Part shown: one piece after another, positions 13,516-21,955 of the stretch | Position numbering within the stretch: the first letter of the stretch is position 1 | Layout: each line of letters opens with the position of its first letter | From: Lachnospiraceae bacterium | GTDB lineage: Bacteria > Bacillota > Clostridia > Lachnospirales > Lachnospiraceae | Length of the DNA: 40,341 bases | Assembly (NCBI GenBank): GCA_017476665.1 | Contig: JAFUZJ010000033.1 | Coordinates: forward strand, 1 to 40,341 | Direction of reading: 5' to 3' | Notes under the pieces: model-generated | What the model was told of the DNA's origin: nothing | Seen by the model: the letters and a program-made list of their open reading frames with translations, nothing else | The model's database searches: none | Translations under genes and position numbers: made by a program

Positions 13516-14451
13516 ATGGCATACATAAAAAAGACATATCGGTTTCATGGATCAAACGAGATGGAATTTTCCTATAAGGGGAAATACGGAGCGAAGGGTG
13601 AAAAGAGACAGAAAAAGAAGAAAGCCACTCCGGAGCAGATCAGGAAGCAGAACCAGTGGAACAGGGAAAAGAGAATGAGGCGGCTGATGAAAGAAAATTT
13701 CAGACCGGGAGATCTGTGGTGTACCTTGAAGTACCTGAGAGGTACAAGGAAGACAGTAACGGAGGTTATGAAAGATTTCCGAAATTTTAGGGATCGCCTC
13801 AAACGCCGGTATAAGAGGTATGGAGAAGAACTGAAATTCATCTATCGGATGGAGATCGGAGCCAGGGGTGGGATACACATCCACCTGCTGGTTAATCGGA
13901 TCCGCGGGAACCCGGAAGCAGATCCCAATGGGAAAAATTCCCATGGGAAACCGCCGGACACCGCTCTGATCATTCAGGAAGCATGGAAGCCATGCGGCAG
14001 GATCCATTATGAACCGGTCTACTATGAGGGACTATTCCAGGATCTGGCCTGCTACATGACGAAGCAGCCGGACGAGGCGGTGGAGGAGCAACTGAGTTTC
14101 CTCCCGGCGGAGGATCGAAAGAAGCTGATCAAGACAGACAGCTCCAGGAACCTGATCCGGCCGGAACCGGAGACCAAAGAATATGGACACTGGACCATGC
14201 GGAAGATCCTGGAGGAAGGTCCGAAGTCCACACCCGGCTTTTATATTGATCCGGATTCCATCGTGTGCGGGATTAATCCGGTGACAGGTATGTCGTATCT
14301 GCAATATATCGAGTATGAGCTACATAGACAGGAGACATGGCAGCAGGATACCGGATTCGATATCCGGGGCGACACCGGGAAAGAGCAAAATGGCAGAAAA
14401 CGCCGAAAAGACGGAATGCGGCAGGCTGTCGGAGGAGGCAGAGATGGATAA
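13516..14451 (+). CDS. HUH-endonuclease rolling-circle-type replication initiator
   Basis: 311 residues. Motif 1-like WCTLKY at 68-73, the metal-binding HUH pair at H121-I-H123 inside GGIHIHLLVN, and motif 3 Y180-M-T-K183 with the nucleophilic tyrosine. This order is that of rolling-circle Rep proteins of the phage G2P type. The N-terminus (20-60) is extremely basic, suiting DNA binding. The protein would nick one strand at an origin and stay bound to its 5' end. AGGAG lies 10 bp before the ATG. It is the only replication protein I see in this phage; hairpins lie just upstream. Confidence 0.78.
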   Translation: MAYIKKTYRFHGSNEMEFSYKGKYGAKGEKRQKKKKATPEQIRKQNQWNREKRMRRLMKENFRPGDLWCTLKYLRGTRKTVTEVMKDFRNFRDRLKRRYKRYGEELKFIYRMEIGARGGIHIHLLVNRIRGNPEADPNGKNSHGKPPDTALIIQEAWKPCGRIHYEPVYYEGLFQDLACYMTKQPDEAVEEQLSFLPAEDRKKLIKTDSSRNLIRPEPETKEYGHWTMRKILEEGPKSTPGFYIDPDSIVCGINPVTGMSYLQYIEYELHRQETWQQDTGFDIRGDTGKEQNGRKRRKDGMRQAVGGGRDG

Positions 14452-14905
14452 GAGAAGTGTGAACATATACATAGCGACCAGCATCACCGGACCGAGACGC
14501 GGCAGAGGAGCCTACATGTACCTGTTGGAGTGCTTCCGATCAAACGGCGAGACGGTCACCAGGCAGCAGGCCATGGAACTGGAGGGAACGACAGAGAATG
14601 AGCTGGCGGTCTCCGCTCTGGAAGCAGCCTTGGGCAGATTGACCACGGAGTGTTACCTGACGATCTACACGGATTGCGAATACATCTTCCGGACGATTGA
14701 CACAGGCCTGTTGAAACGATGGGAACAGCAGGAATGGAAAAATGCCAAAGGCGAGCCGGTGAAGTATGTGGAAAAGTGGTCTCACATTCAGTATTTACTG
14801 AATGCGCAGGATTTTCACCTGAAGCTGAAGGAGCACCATGGATACAAGAGATGGATGGCGGACGAGATCAAGAAGCAAATTGGTAAAATGCGATGTCGCA
14901 ACTGA
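14444..14905 (+). CDS. RNase H-like fold protein
   Basis: 153 residues from the ATG at 14444 (GGAGGAGG 5 bp upstream), overlapping the end of Rep. VNIYIATS, ENELAVSALEAAL and LTIYTDCEYI follow the strand-helix-strand order of RNase HI, with candidate E51/E53 and D77. The first catalytic aspartate, expected near residue 11, is replaced by Ala-Thr. A late HHGYKRWMADEI resembles the H-x(n)-AD end of the family. It may bind or cut RNA-DNA hybrids during replication, or be a non-catalytic relative. Confidence 0.65.
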   Translation: MDKRSVNIYIATSITGPRRGRGAYMYLLECFRSNGETVTRQQAMELEGTTENELAVSALEAALGRLTTECYLTIYTDCEYIFRTIDTGLLKRWEQQEWKNAKGEPVKYVEKWSHIQYLLNAQDFHLKLKEHHGYKRWMADEIKKQIGKMRCRN

Positions 14906-14934
14906 AAGAATGAGAAGAAAGTAGGAACTGGAAA

Positions 14935-16197
14935 ATGAGTTATAGACAGTTGACATTGTTTGATGAGGAAGATCTGACCGGTTTGGAGAACGGAGCGCCC
15001 GCAGAGATCCAGAAAGCGTGGCGGAAAGCGAAGCAGGATAAGAAGCGCGCCTTCAGTGAGTTGCAGGCGTTGTCTTATGAGGAAAAGATTGATCGACAGA
15101 CCAGCAAGGCATTTGAATTTCTGGAGGAGATGAAAAAGCGCGGGTGCAATGCGCATGTATCGGTCGGCGGGCTTGACAGTATCACGTTGTTCGTTTGGCT
15201 GCAGAGTATCGGAATCAATGTTCCGGCGATTTCAGTATCAAGCCTGGAAGATAAAGGCAACCAGAGAGTACATAGGGCCTTGGGAATCGAGATGGTCAAG
15301 CCGTATAAGTCAAAAGTAGAGGTTTTGAATGAGTACGGTTTCCCCGTGATCAGCAAGCGTATCGCGGGCAAGATCGATCTGCTGCAGCATCCGACAGAGG
15401 ACAATAAGACGGTCCGCCATGCAATTATTACGGGAGAGTGCGGGGAGTTGGGACATTTTGCCAAAGATAGCCGGATGAAACTACCGTATAAGTGGCTCAA
15501 ATTGTTCGGCGGGTATGAAAATGAAAATGAGGGAGTGCAGTATGGCAAACCGGATCCGCCGTTCTTTGTATCAAATGATTGTTGCTATTGGCTGAAAGAA
15601 AAGCCGTGCGACGATTGGGCGAAAGAGCACAAAAGCTATCCATATCTAGGCATGATGGCCAGCGAGGGAGGGCAGCGGGAAGAGGCTTTGGTGGAGCATG
15701 GATGCAACTATTATGGAGAGACAGTGATCAGATCTGCGCCGTTTGCAATCTTCATGCGCAATGACATCCTGCGGCTGGCTTTGGAAATGGACAAGTGGTA
15801 TCACAAGCATCTGGATCTGTTCGAACACCTTTATTATCAACAGCCATATAGTAGGGATCGGCAGGGAAAGGAGATACCGTATGAGCCGCTTGACAGTATC
15901 ATTCCTTCTGCTTATGGCGAGATCAGGCAGTATGAGAACGGGGACTATTACACCACACGGGCGCAGAGAACAGGTTGTTCTATGTGCGGGTTCGGGATCC
16001 ATCTGGAAGAAAGACCGCACCGGTTTGACCGTCTCCGCGAGGATAATCCGCAGGAGTGGGCAATGTGGATGTATCGGTGCTGCGTGGACAAGCTGACAGG
16101 GGAAAGGTACGGCTGGGGCAGAGTGCTGGATTATATCGGGATTGGCTGGGAGGATGTACCGGCGGTGCAGATCGAGTTGGAACTTGATCGGAGCTAG
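14935..16197 (+). CDS. PAPS-reductase-like (PP-loop) phage protein
   Basis: 420 residues. The PP-loop SVGGLDS at 76-82 binds ATP or an adenylylated substrate. ISVSSLEDKGNQRVH follows, and GMMASEGGQREEAL at 239-252 resembles the GxxAxES-xxR block of PAPS reductase/DndC proteins. Cysteines C216-C217, C257 and C348/C351 (CSMC) could hold a cluster. Such genes are common in Clostridia phages next to DNA methyltransferases, as here; true sulfate reduction is unlikely. A role in nucleotide or DNA modification is inference. No other dnd genes are present. Confidence 0.75.
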   Translation: MSYRQLTLFDEEDLTGLENGAPAEIQKAWRKAKQDKKRAFSELQALSYEEKIDRQTSKAFEFLEEMKKRGCNAHVSVGGLDSITLFVWLQSIGINVPAISVSSLEDKGNQRVHRALGIEMVKPYKSKVEVLNEYGFPVISKRIAGKIDLLQHPTEDNKTVRHAIITGECGELGHFAKDSRMKLPYKWLKLFGGYENENEGVQYGKPDPPFFVSNDCCYWLKEKPCDDWAKEHKSYPYLGMMASEGGQREEALVEHGCNYYGETVIRSAPFAIFMRNDILRLALEMDKWYHKHLDLFEHLYYQQPYSRDRQGKEIPYEPLDSIIPSAYGEIRQYENGDYYTTRAQRTGCSMCGFGIHLEERPHRFDRLREDNPQEWAMWMYRCCVDKLTGERYGWGRVLDYIGIGWEDVPAVQIELELDRS

Positions 16198-16205
16198 GAG
16201 GTTGT

Positions 16206-16970
16206 ATGCTTGATTTTGGATATTACAATATGGACTGCATGGAAGGCATGAACTCTTTCCCGGACAACTATTTTGACTTAGCAATCGTGGATCCACCGTA
16301 CTATAGCAATGCCTATTCAATTATCACACCTGGAGGAAATCTATCCACCACGGGAGTGGAGCGGAAGAAATATAAGATGCCGCACTGGATCCCGCCTGGA
16401 AAGGAGTATTTTGACGAACTATTTCGGGTGAGTAAAGAGCAGATCATCTTCGGGATTAATTATTTTGACATCAATCCGGGTTGTGGCAGGATTGTGTGGG
16501 ACAAGGTCAAAGACAACGGAACGGACTTTTCGGATTGTGAATTGGCATATTGTAGTCTGATTAAGCATGTAAAAATATTCCGATACATGTGGAATGGGAT
16601 GATCCAGGGCAGCAGGCAGGACGGAACAAGGGCAAATGGGAATAAGGCTCTCAATGAAAAAAGAATCCACCCGACTCAGAAGCCAGTGGCATTGTATGAG
16701 TGGCTGCTTATACAGTTTGCCAAGCCGGGTGATGTGATTCTGGATACACATGTAGGATCAGCAAGCAGCTTGATTGCCTGTCGCAATACAAACCACCGCT
16801 ATGTCGGATTTGAACTGGATGCAGAATACTATGCGGCATCAAAGCAGAGGCTGGATATGGAACTGGCGCAGATGAACATTTTTGACTTGATGAGCAACAG
16901 AACTGATGCCCAGATCCAGGGACAGACAAATATCATGGACTTTTTGGAGGTAAAAAGTGATAAACGGTGA
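16206..16970 (+). CDS. DNA adenine-N6 (or cytosine-N4) methyltransferase, beta class
   Basis: 254 residues. Motif IV is VDPPYY at about 29-34 near the N-terminus, and the SAM-binding motif I ILDTHVGSASSLIAC comes late, giving the beta-class order. IHPTQKPVALYEWLL is the conserved stretch before motif I. The C-terminus adds about 60 residues (AQMNIFDLM). AGGAGG precedes the ATG. It overlaps the next methyltransferase by 14 bp and probably modifies phage DNA against host restriction. Confidence 0.9.
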   Translation: MLDFGYYNMDCMEGMNSFPDNYFDLAIVDPPYYSNAYSIITPGGNLSTTGVERKKYKMPHWIPPGKEYFDELFRVSKEQIIFGINYFDINPGCGRIVWDKVKDNGTDFSDCELAYCSLIKHVKIFRYMWNGMIQGSRQDGTRANGNKALNEKRIHPTQKPVALYEWLLIQFAKPGDVILDTHVGSASSLIACRNTNHRYVGFELDAEYYAASKQRLDMELAQMNIFDLMSNRTDAQIQGQTNIMDFLEVKSDKR

Positions 16971-18558
16971 ACTGATAGTTGATAATTTTGCCGGTGGTGG
17001 CGGAGCAGGCACTGGGATTGAATTGGCGACCGGTATCAGTGTGGACATTGCGATCAATCATGATCCCGAGGCAATAAAGCTGCACAAGGCGAATCATCCA
17101 AACACTAAGCATTATTGCGAGAGTGTCTGGGACGTGGATCCGGTGAAAGCGTGTAAAGGGCATCCGGTGGCATTGGCATGGTTTAGCCCGGATTGTAAGC
17201 ACTTTTCTAAGGCAAAAGGCGGGAAACCCAAGGATAAGAACATCAGAGGTCTTGCATGGGTAGCACTTCGATGGGCAGGGTTGGTGCGTCCGCGTGTGAT
17301 CATGCTGGAGAATGTGGAAGAATTTAAGACTTGGGGACCTTTGAATCGTGGACACAGACCAATTAAAGCAAAACAGGGTGTAACCTTTCGAAAATTTGTA
17401 GATCAATTACATGCACTGGGGTATGATGTGGCGTTTCGTGAGCTGGTGGCAGCAGACTTCGGAGCTCCGACCATGCGGAAGCGATTCTTTCTGATTGCCA
17501 GATGTGACGGCAAGCCGATTGTCTGGCCGGAACCGACACATGCACCGGCGGACAGCGTGCAAGTGAAAGCAGGGTTACTGAAGCCATACGTGGGAGCATA
17601 CACACAGTTGGACTTCTCTCTACCGTGTCCATCCATCTTTGATACGGCAGAGGAAATCAAGGAAAAGTATGGTATCCGGGCAGTACGACCACTGGCACCA
17701 AAGACCATGGAGCGGATTGCAAGGGGCTTAAAAAAGTTTGTGCTGGATAATGCGGAGCCGTTCATTGTGCAGGTCAATCACAGCGGCGCAAAGTCAGATT
17801 ACTGCAAAAGTGCAAACGAGCCACTTTCTACAGTGACCAGTAAGCATGGATTTGGGATTGTTGAACCGTATTTGATTCAATATCACTCCGAGACTTCCAG
17901 CAGTGAAGTCAGAGGGCAATCCGTCAAAGAACCTGTTATGACAGTGGATGCGTCCAACAGGTATGGTCTAGTGACATCCTTTATACAGAAATATTATGGT
18001 GGCAACTACAAGGGCAATGGATCCGATGTCAAAGAACCCCTACACACAATTACCACTTTGGAGCGAAACGCTATGTGCGCGGTGAATCTGATTCAAATGA
18101 ATAACCATTGCGACGGCAGAGATGTCAGAGAACCTATACCGACCATAACAGCCGGAGATGGACATTTCGGTGAGGTTAGAGCATTTCTTATCAAGTATTA
18201 TGGGCAAGGCACGGGGCAGGACATAAAGAATCCCTTGGATACTGTGACCGCGCAGGATCGGTTCGGTCTGGTGACGGTCAATGGCGTGGATTATCAGATT
18301 ATTGATATAGGGCTGCGGATGCTGGAGCCAAGGGAGTTGTACGGATGCCAGGGCTTTCCAGAGGATTACATAATCGACCATGACTATACCGGTAAGGAAT
18401 ATCCCAGGAGTGAACAGATTCGCAGATGTGGCAACGCGGTATGCCCACCGATACCCGCAGCACTGGTCAAGGCAAATCTGCCGGATCTGTGCGTGGCAGC
18501 GCGGACCCCAAATTGCAGGATTATAGAAGAACAAAGCGGTCAATTACGGCTAGCATAA
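16957..18558 (+). CDS. C5-cytosine DNA methyltransferase with repeated target-recognition region
   Basis: 533 residues from GTG at 16957 (TTGGAGG upstream). Motif I is VDNFAGGGGAGTGIE. Motif IV is SPDCKHFS with catalytic Cys80 (P-D-C instead of the usual P-P-C), and ENV is at 118-120. RKRFFLIA is motif VIII. The end has LYGCQGFP and GNAVCPPI (motifs IX-X). The target region contains five copies of an (N/K/R)-(E/N)-P-x(2)-T-(V/I)-(T/D) unit at about 288, 325, 359, 391 and 424, spaced 32-37 residues. It probably protects phage DNA together with the adenine enzyme. Confidence 0.9.
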   Translation: MINGELIVDNFAGGGGAGTGIELATGISVDIAINHDPEAIKLHKANHPNTKHYCESVWDVDPVKACKGHPVALAWFSPDCKHFSKAKGGKPKDKNIRGLAWVALRWAGLVRPRVIMLENVEEFKTWGPLNRGHRPIKAKQGVTFRKFVDQLHALGYDVAFRELVAADFGAPTMRKRFFLIARCDGKPIVWPEPTHAPADSVQVKAGLLKPYVGAYTQLDFSLPCPSIFDTAEEIKEKYGIRAVRPLAPKTMERIARGLKKFVLDNAEPFIVQVNHSGAKSDYCKSANEPLSTVTSKHGFGIVEPYLIQYHSETSSSEVRGQSVKEPVMTVDASNRYGLVTSFIQKYYGGNYKGNGSDVKEPLHTITTLERNAMCAVNLIQMNNHCDGRDVREPIPTITAGDGHFGEVRAFLIKYYGQGTGQDIKNPLDTVTAQDRFGLVTVNGVDYQIIDIGLRMLEPRELYGCQGFPEDYIIDHDYTGKEYPRSEQIRRCGNAVCPPIPAALVKANLPDLCVAARTPNCRIIEEQSGQLRLA

Positions 18559-18575
18559 TAAGTGGAGGTAATCTA

Positions 18576-19154
18576 ATGAAAAACATGAAAAAAACAGTAT
18601 ATCAACTGCATGCGGCAGCAGTCGTAGAAGCGGAAGACAGTAAAAACACGGAAGATGAGCAGATCCCGGGACAGGATAACATCATGAACCATCCGGAATA
18701 TCTTCCCAGAGATCTGTCTGGAACAGAGGAGGAAAATCATGCAGAGGTTAATGGAGACACCGGAGCAGCCGGGAATAGTAATGACGTGTCAGACGTCACA
18801 GATCGGGATGGAGCTATTGAACAACCCGGAGATGCTGAGGGAATGGATCGAGAGTCGGAGAACGTGCAGGAATCAGAAAAAGATGCAGGCACAGACAACT
18901 GCGAAAACGTCCCGCATTCAGTAATTACTCAATGCGAGGGCAATTTGGACATGACGGACGAGGAATATATATCACTCTGGGAAGACATCAATATCAGTAC
19001 GATGAGGATCCGGCAGTTCATGCACAGTTATACCAATCAGGAGATGGTGCAGAATCACATCATGAAATCCAGCCTGGAAGAGGCATATAAAGAAGCCATC
19101 AATGTGGCAGCAGGATTGGAGAAGATGATCAATGGCAAAAAGTATTCTGCATGA
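18576..19154 (+). CDS. Acidic hypothetical phage protein
   Basis: 192 residues; the start at 18576 is chosen for GTGGAGG upstream. The first 110 residues are highly acidic and look disordered (runs of E, D, N, G). The last 80 are helical (MTDEEYISLWEDINISTMRI). No family is recognised. A mimic of DNA or a partner of the methyltransferases is possible but only a guess. It overlaps the next gene by 23 bp. Confidence 0.6.
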   Translation: MKNMKKTVYQLHAAAVVEAEDSKNTEDEQIPGQDNIMNHPEYLPRDLSGTEEENHAEVNGDTGAAGNSNDVSDVTDRDGAIEQPGDAEGMDRESENVQESEKDAGTDNCENVPHSVITQCEGNLDMTDEEYISLWEDINISTMRIRQFMHSYTNQEMVQNHIMKSSLEEAYKEAINVAAGLEKMINGKKYSA

Positions 19155-19440
19155 TAAGCGAGAGGGTACCTGCTATCTCTGCAAGCTCCTGAACAACGAC
19201 TACCATCGCCGCACCAACCTGGAGGAGCACCACGTCATGGAAGGAACGGCCAACAGGAAGAAATCGGAACATTGGGGGCTGAAAGTGTATCTCTGCCATG
19301 AACATCATCAGGGATCTCCGGCAGCAGTGCATAGAAACAAAGATACCGAGCAGACGCTCAAAGTCCTGGCGCAGATGAAGTTTGAGAGCATGTATTCCCA
19401 TAAGCTCTGGATGGAAGAGTTTGGGAAAAACTACTTATAG
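19132..19440 (+). CDS. HNH-like zinc-binding phage protein
   Basis: 102 residues. CYLC at 14-17, an EEHHVMEG block (about 31-38) and LCHEHHQGS (about 54-62) give a C-x2-C...HH...C-x2-HH pattern. This is that of treble-clef/HNH-like proteins seen in Clostridia phages. Whether it cuts DNA is unclear, because the terminal catalytic asparagine is not obvious. GGAG lies about 12 bp before the ATG. Confidence 0.6.
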   Translation: MAKSILHDKREGTCYLCKLLNNDYHRRTNLEEHHVMEGTANRKKSEHWGLKVYLCHEHHQGSPAAVHRNKDTEQTLKVLAQMKFESMYSHKLWMEEFGKNYL

Positions 19441-19482
19441 CCTTTTAGGTCAAATTAGTATATCACACTTATTGAATGCCAT

Positions 19483-19513
19483 GGGATATGCCCAGACTGC
19501 TGGGGCATATCCC
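19483..19513 (+). promoter_or_regulatory. Stable hairpin just before a ribosome site
   Basis: GGGATATGCCC (19483-19493) and GGGCATATCCC (19503-19513) form an 11-bp perfect stem with a 9-base loop. GGAAAGGAGGG follows directly, with no T tract. It may be an RNA-stability or translation-control element, or an operator. Confidence 0.5.
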
Positions 19514-19529
19514 GGAAAGGAGGGAGCAA

Positions 19530-19724
19530 ATGCTTCAGAAAACAGGAACTGTCATTGTGAACAATCTCCCGGGGACCTATTACAGATATGTGGTGGCCAA
19601 AGTGTACATGGGAGCATTGTGGTACTGGACGAGCTGGGACAGCGAAGATGCAGCAAGCGAGAATATCAGGGAAAACAAAATAGAGGATCATGCGATTGTG
19701 ATCGATATGGAGGACAAAAGATGA
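19530..19724 (+). CDS. Small hypothetical phage protein
   Basis: 64 residues from the ATG at 19530 after GGAAAGGAGGG. A strand-rich, aromatic middle (YYRYVVAKVYMGALWYWTSWD) is followed by an acidic helix (SEDAASENIRENK). It reads like a small beta-alpha domain but I do not recognise it. ATGA overlap with the next gene. Confidence 0.55.
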   Translation: MLQKTGTVIVNNLPGTYYRYVVAKVYMGALWYWTSWDSEDAASENIRENKIEDHAIVIDMEDKR

Positions 19725-20047
19725 ATCAGAGAGAACTGGATGTACTGAAGATATTGTGGGAGCACAATGTACCCATGATGGCAACAGATATTGTAAATGC
19801 AGGAGAGGGACTGACACAGAGCACCGTCACTGCAGTGTTACGGAAGCTGTTGCGTGAAAAACTGGTGGAGGTGGCAGGTGTCACCCATAGCGGCAAGGTA
19901 TTGAGCCGTACTTACCGCACCACACCTGCAGCGCGGCAGGCAGCACTGGAGTATTTCACAGAGATATACAGACAGTTCCGCAACGTCGTGACACCTGAGG
20001 AGCTGTTGGAGGCAATCAAAGAAGGGAGAGACACAGCCAATGAATAA
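19721..20047 (+). CDS. BlaI/MecI/CopY-type winged-helix regulator
   Basis: 108 residues. MNQRELDVLKILWEHNVPMM, then STVTAVLRKLLREKLVE and a wing (GKVLSRTYRTT), match the BlaI/MecI/CopY DNA-binding domain; the C-terminal helix (residues 65-100) would dimerise. In the chromosome these repress resistance or protease genes, with a paired sensor protease. None is present here, so a phage gene-expression role is inferred. It starts ATGA-coupled to the preceding gene. Confidence 0.8.
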   Translation: MNQRELDVLKILWEHNVPMMATDIVNAGEGLTQSTVTAVLRKLLREKLVEVAGVTHSGKVLSRTYRTTPAARQAALEYFTEIYRQFRNVVTPEELLEAIKEGRDTANE

Positions 20048-20123
20048 CAAGGGAATGGGAGTAATTGAATGGCTTTTGGTCGGAGTAGTAGTTGCAGGGC
20101 TTGCAGTGATGATTTTGTTTTAG
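20040..20123 (+). CDS. Tiny membrane peptide
   Basis: 27 residues, MNNKGMGVIEW followed by a single hydrophobic helix (LLVGVVVAGLAVMILF). It overlaps the end of the BlaI-like gene by 8 bp, with AAGAAGGGAGAG upstream. Length and composition suit a regulatory single-pass peptide; it may also be chance. Confidence 0.4.
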   Translation: MNNKGMGVIEWLLVGVVVAGLAVMILF

Positions 20124-20124
20124 G

Positions 20125-20844
20125 ATGGCAAAAATGAGTGTAAAACCAATATTATTTAACACTGAGATGGTCAAGGCAATTTTGGATGGCCGAAAGACGG
20201 TGACAAGGCGGTGCGTGAAACCACCAAAAGGAATTGATGATGTTTTCGGTCATATGAATGAATGCAAACCGCCCTATCAGCCAGGCGATATCCTCTATGT
20301 GCGGGAAACATGGCGTGTAGGGGCATGGGACATTGAGAAGCAGTCTATTGCCTTTGATTACGCTGATGGTACCTGTCGCCGGGAATGGATACATATAGCG
20401 GACAGAGAAAAATTTGATAAATATGTCCAACAGTCGGAGCTAGACGCTCGTAAGGCCGGTCTTGATAAGCCAAAATGGGAAGTTGGGAAAGCGCCTACTC
20501 GCTGGCGTCCGTCGATTCACATGCCGAAAGAAGCCGCCCGGATATGGCTGAAAGTGACAGATGTGAGGGTGGAGCGGTTACTGCGCATAACTGAAGAACA
20601 GGCGATTAAAGAGGGATTTGAACCCGGTTCTTGTCAACATGAGGGTGCTGTTTGGGGACAAGAAGATGGAGACGAATGGACGGCAAAGACTGCATTTATC
20701 GCACTCTGGGATTCCACTATCCCCAAGAAAGATTTAGATACCTACGGCTGGTATGCAAACCCATGGGTATGGGTGATTGAGTTTGAGCGGTGCGAGAAAC
20801 CGCAGGAAGGAGTAACACATGATAACGAAACAGAACATAGCTGA
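20125..20844 (+). CDS. ASCH-domain phage protein
   Basis: 239 residues. KPILFNTEMVKAILDGRKTVTRR at 7-29 and the following PYQPGDILYVRETWR form the start of the ASCH (PUA-like) fold. WLKVTDVRVERLLRITEEQAIKEG is its middle strand-helix unit, and NPWVWVIEFER its end. These are frequent, functionally unproved phage proteins thought to bind RNA or modified nucleotides. It starts one base after the tiny peptide; a second ATG at 20134 is possible. It overlaps the next gene. Confidence 0.8.
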   Translation: MAKMSVKPILFNTEMVKAILDGRKTVTRRCVKPPKGIDDVFGHMNECKPPYQPGDILYVRETWRVGAWDIEKQSIAFDYADGTCRREWIHIADREKFDKYVQQSELDARKAGLDKPKWEVGKAPTRWRPSIHMPKEAARIWLKVTDVRVERLLRITEEQAIKEGFEPGSCQHEGAVWGQEDGDEWTAKTAFIALWDSTIPKKDLDTYGWYANPWVWVIEFERCEKPQEGVTHDNETEHS

Positions 20845-21955
20845 GATAAAGAACATTCTGGGCGATAAGAACTATTTTGATATCTTGAGGAGCATGGCAG
20901 GAGCCTATGTAGACGGAACTAGGGAAATAGTACATACTTTTCGTGAGCCGTTTTTCAAGGTAGATGAGGACGAAAAAAATAAATACCTGAAGATTGCACA
21001 GGCAATCCCATGCGTGAAAGGGTTTGATGACAAAAACATAGAGCTGCAGTTTGCGTCACAGTCAAGCGTGCCGGATTTGTTGGAGAGGATTGTCGTGTCG
21101 GATCTGATGGATGAAACAGCCGTACATGGATTATATCAGCGCTTGATAGATAGGTATGAAATCGAGAACGGTTTCCTGATTCTGTTATTTCACGGAGTCT
21201 ATGATGTAATGAGCAGGACGTCCGATGGAAACGAAATTGATGAATCCGAGGAGGTATACGACTTCCTGCTCTGTGCGATCTGTCCGGTCAACTGGGACAA
21301 GCCGGGATTAAAATATGATCCGTCCGGGAGGATATGTGCAAAGCAGCTCCAAAAAGTCGTAGATAAAGCAGAAACCGGATTCATTTGGCCGGCATTTGAG
21401 GAGCGGTCTGCCAACAAGGATAAATGTCTGTTTTATTCCCAGAAGCCGAAAACTCCGCAACATAAGGTTATCGTGGGGGCGTTGGACTGCACGGATCGGA
21501 TGACAGCGACAGAGAACCGGCTGAAATTTGAGAAAATGATTTCACATGTAATCCTGAATGCGAATCTGGGAACATCTGATGAAGATAAGCTGATCCAAAA
21601 ACTGAATTTAGCATTTGGTGAGATCGTAAAAACAGATCAGTCAGTGACACCGGAAAACGAAAGTATTCTTACAGATTTAGTCTTGCAGGATATATGCGAC
21701 AAGGCAGGAATCAGTGAAGTATTGAGAGATCAGCTGGTGATTGAGTTCAGAAAGTTTTACGACAAAGTCATAGAAGTCTGGCCAAAGATATGGTGGCTGT
21801 ATGATCCCAAAACGGCAGCATTGGCCAGATACAACAAGAACCGGGAACGGATGAAGACCGTGATGAGGCAGGCTGCAAGAGTATGTGAATCTTCAGGGCA
21901 GCAGGATCTGGCACAGGAGATCAATGAGATGTTGGAGGAGATGCATGACGCGTAA
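20819..21955 (+). CDS. DUF4317-family protein
   Basis: 378 residues. YVDGTREIVHTFREPF near 32-47, SEEVYDFLLCAICPVNWDKPG (about 142-162) and the HGVYDV stretch match my memory of the DUF4317 family of Clostridia. Function unknown. The later part is helical. The start has AAGGAG within the end of the ASCH gene. No catalytic signature is evident. Confidence 0.65.
   Translation: MITKQNIAEIKNILGDKNYFDILRSMAGAYVDGTREIVHTFREPFFKVDEDEKNKYLKIAQAIPCVKGFDDKNIELQFASQSSVPDLLERIVVSDLMDETAVHGLYQRLIDRYEIENGFLILLFHGVYDVMSRTSDGNEIDESEEVYDFLLCAICPVNWDKPGLKYDPSGRICAKQLQKVVDKAETGFIWPAFEERSANKDKCLFYSQKPKTPQHKVIVGALDCTDRMTATENRLKFEKMISHVILNANLGTSDEDKLIQKLNLAFGEIVKTDQSVTPENESILTDLVLQDICDKAGISEVLRDQLVIEFRKFYDKVIEVWPKIWWLYDPKTAALARYNKNRERMKTVMRQAARVCESSGQQDLAQEINEMLEEMHDA

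Noticed and set aside
14935-16197. Complete DNA phosphorothioation (Dnd) system
   Set aside because: Only one DndC-like protein is present; no DndB, DndD, DndE or restriction partners.
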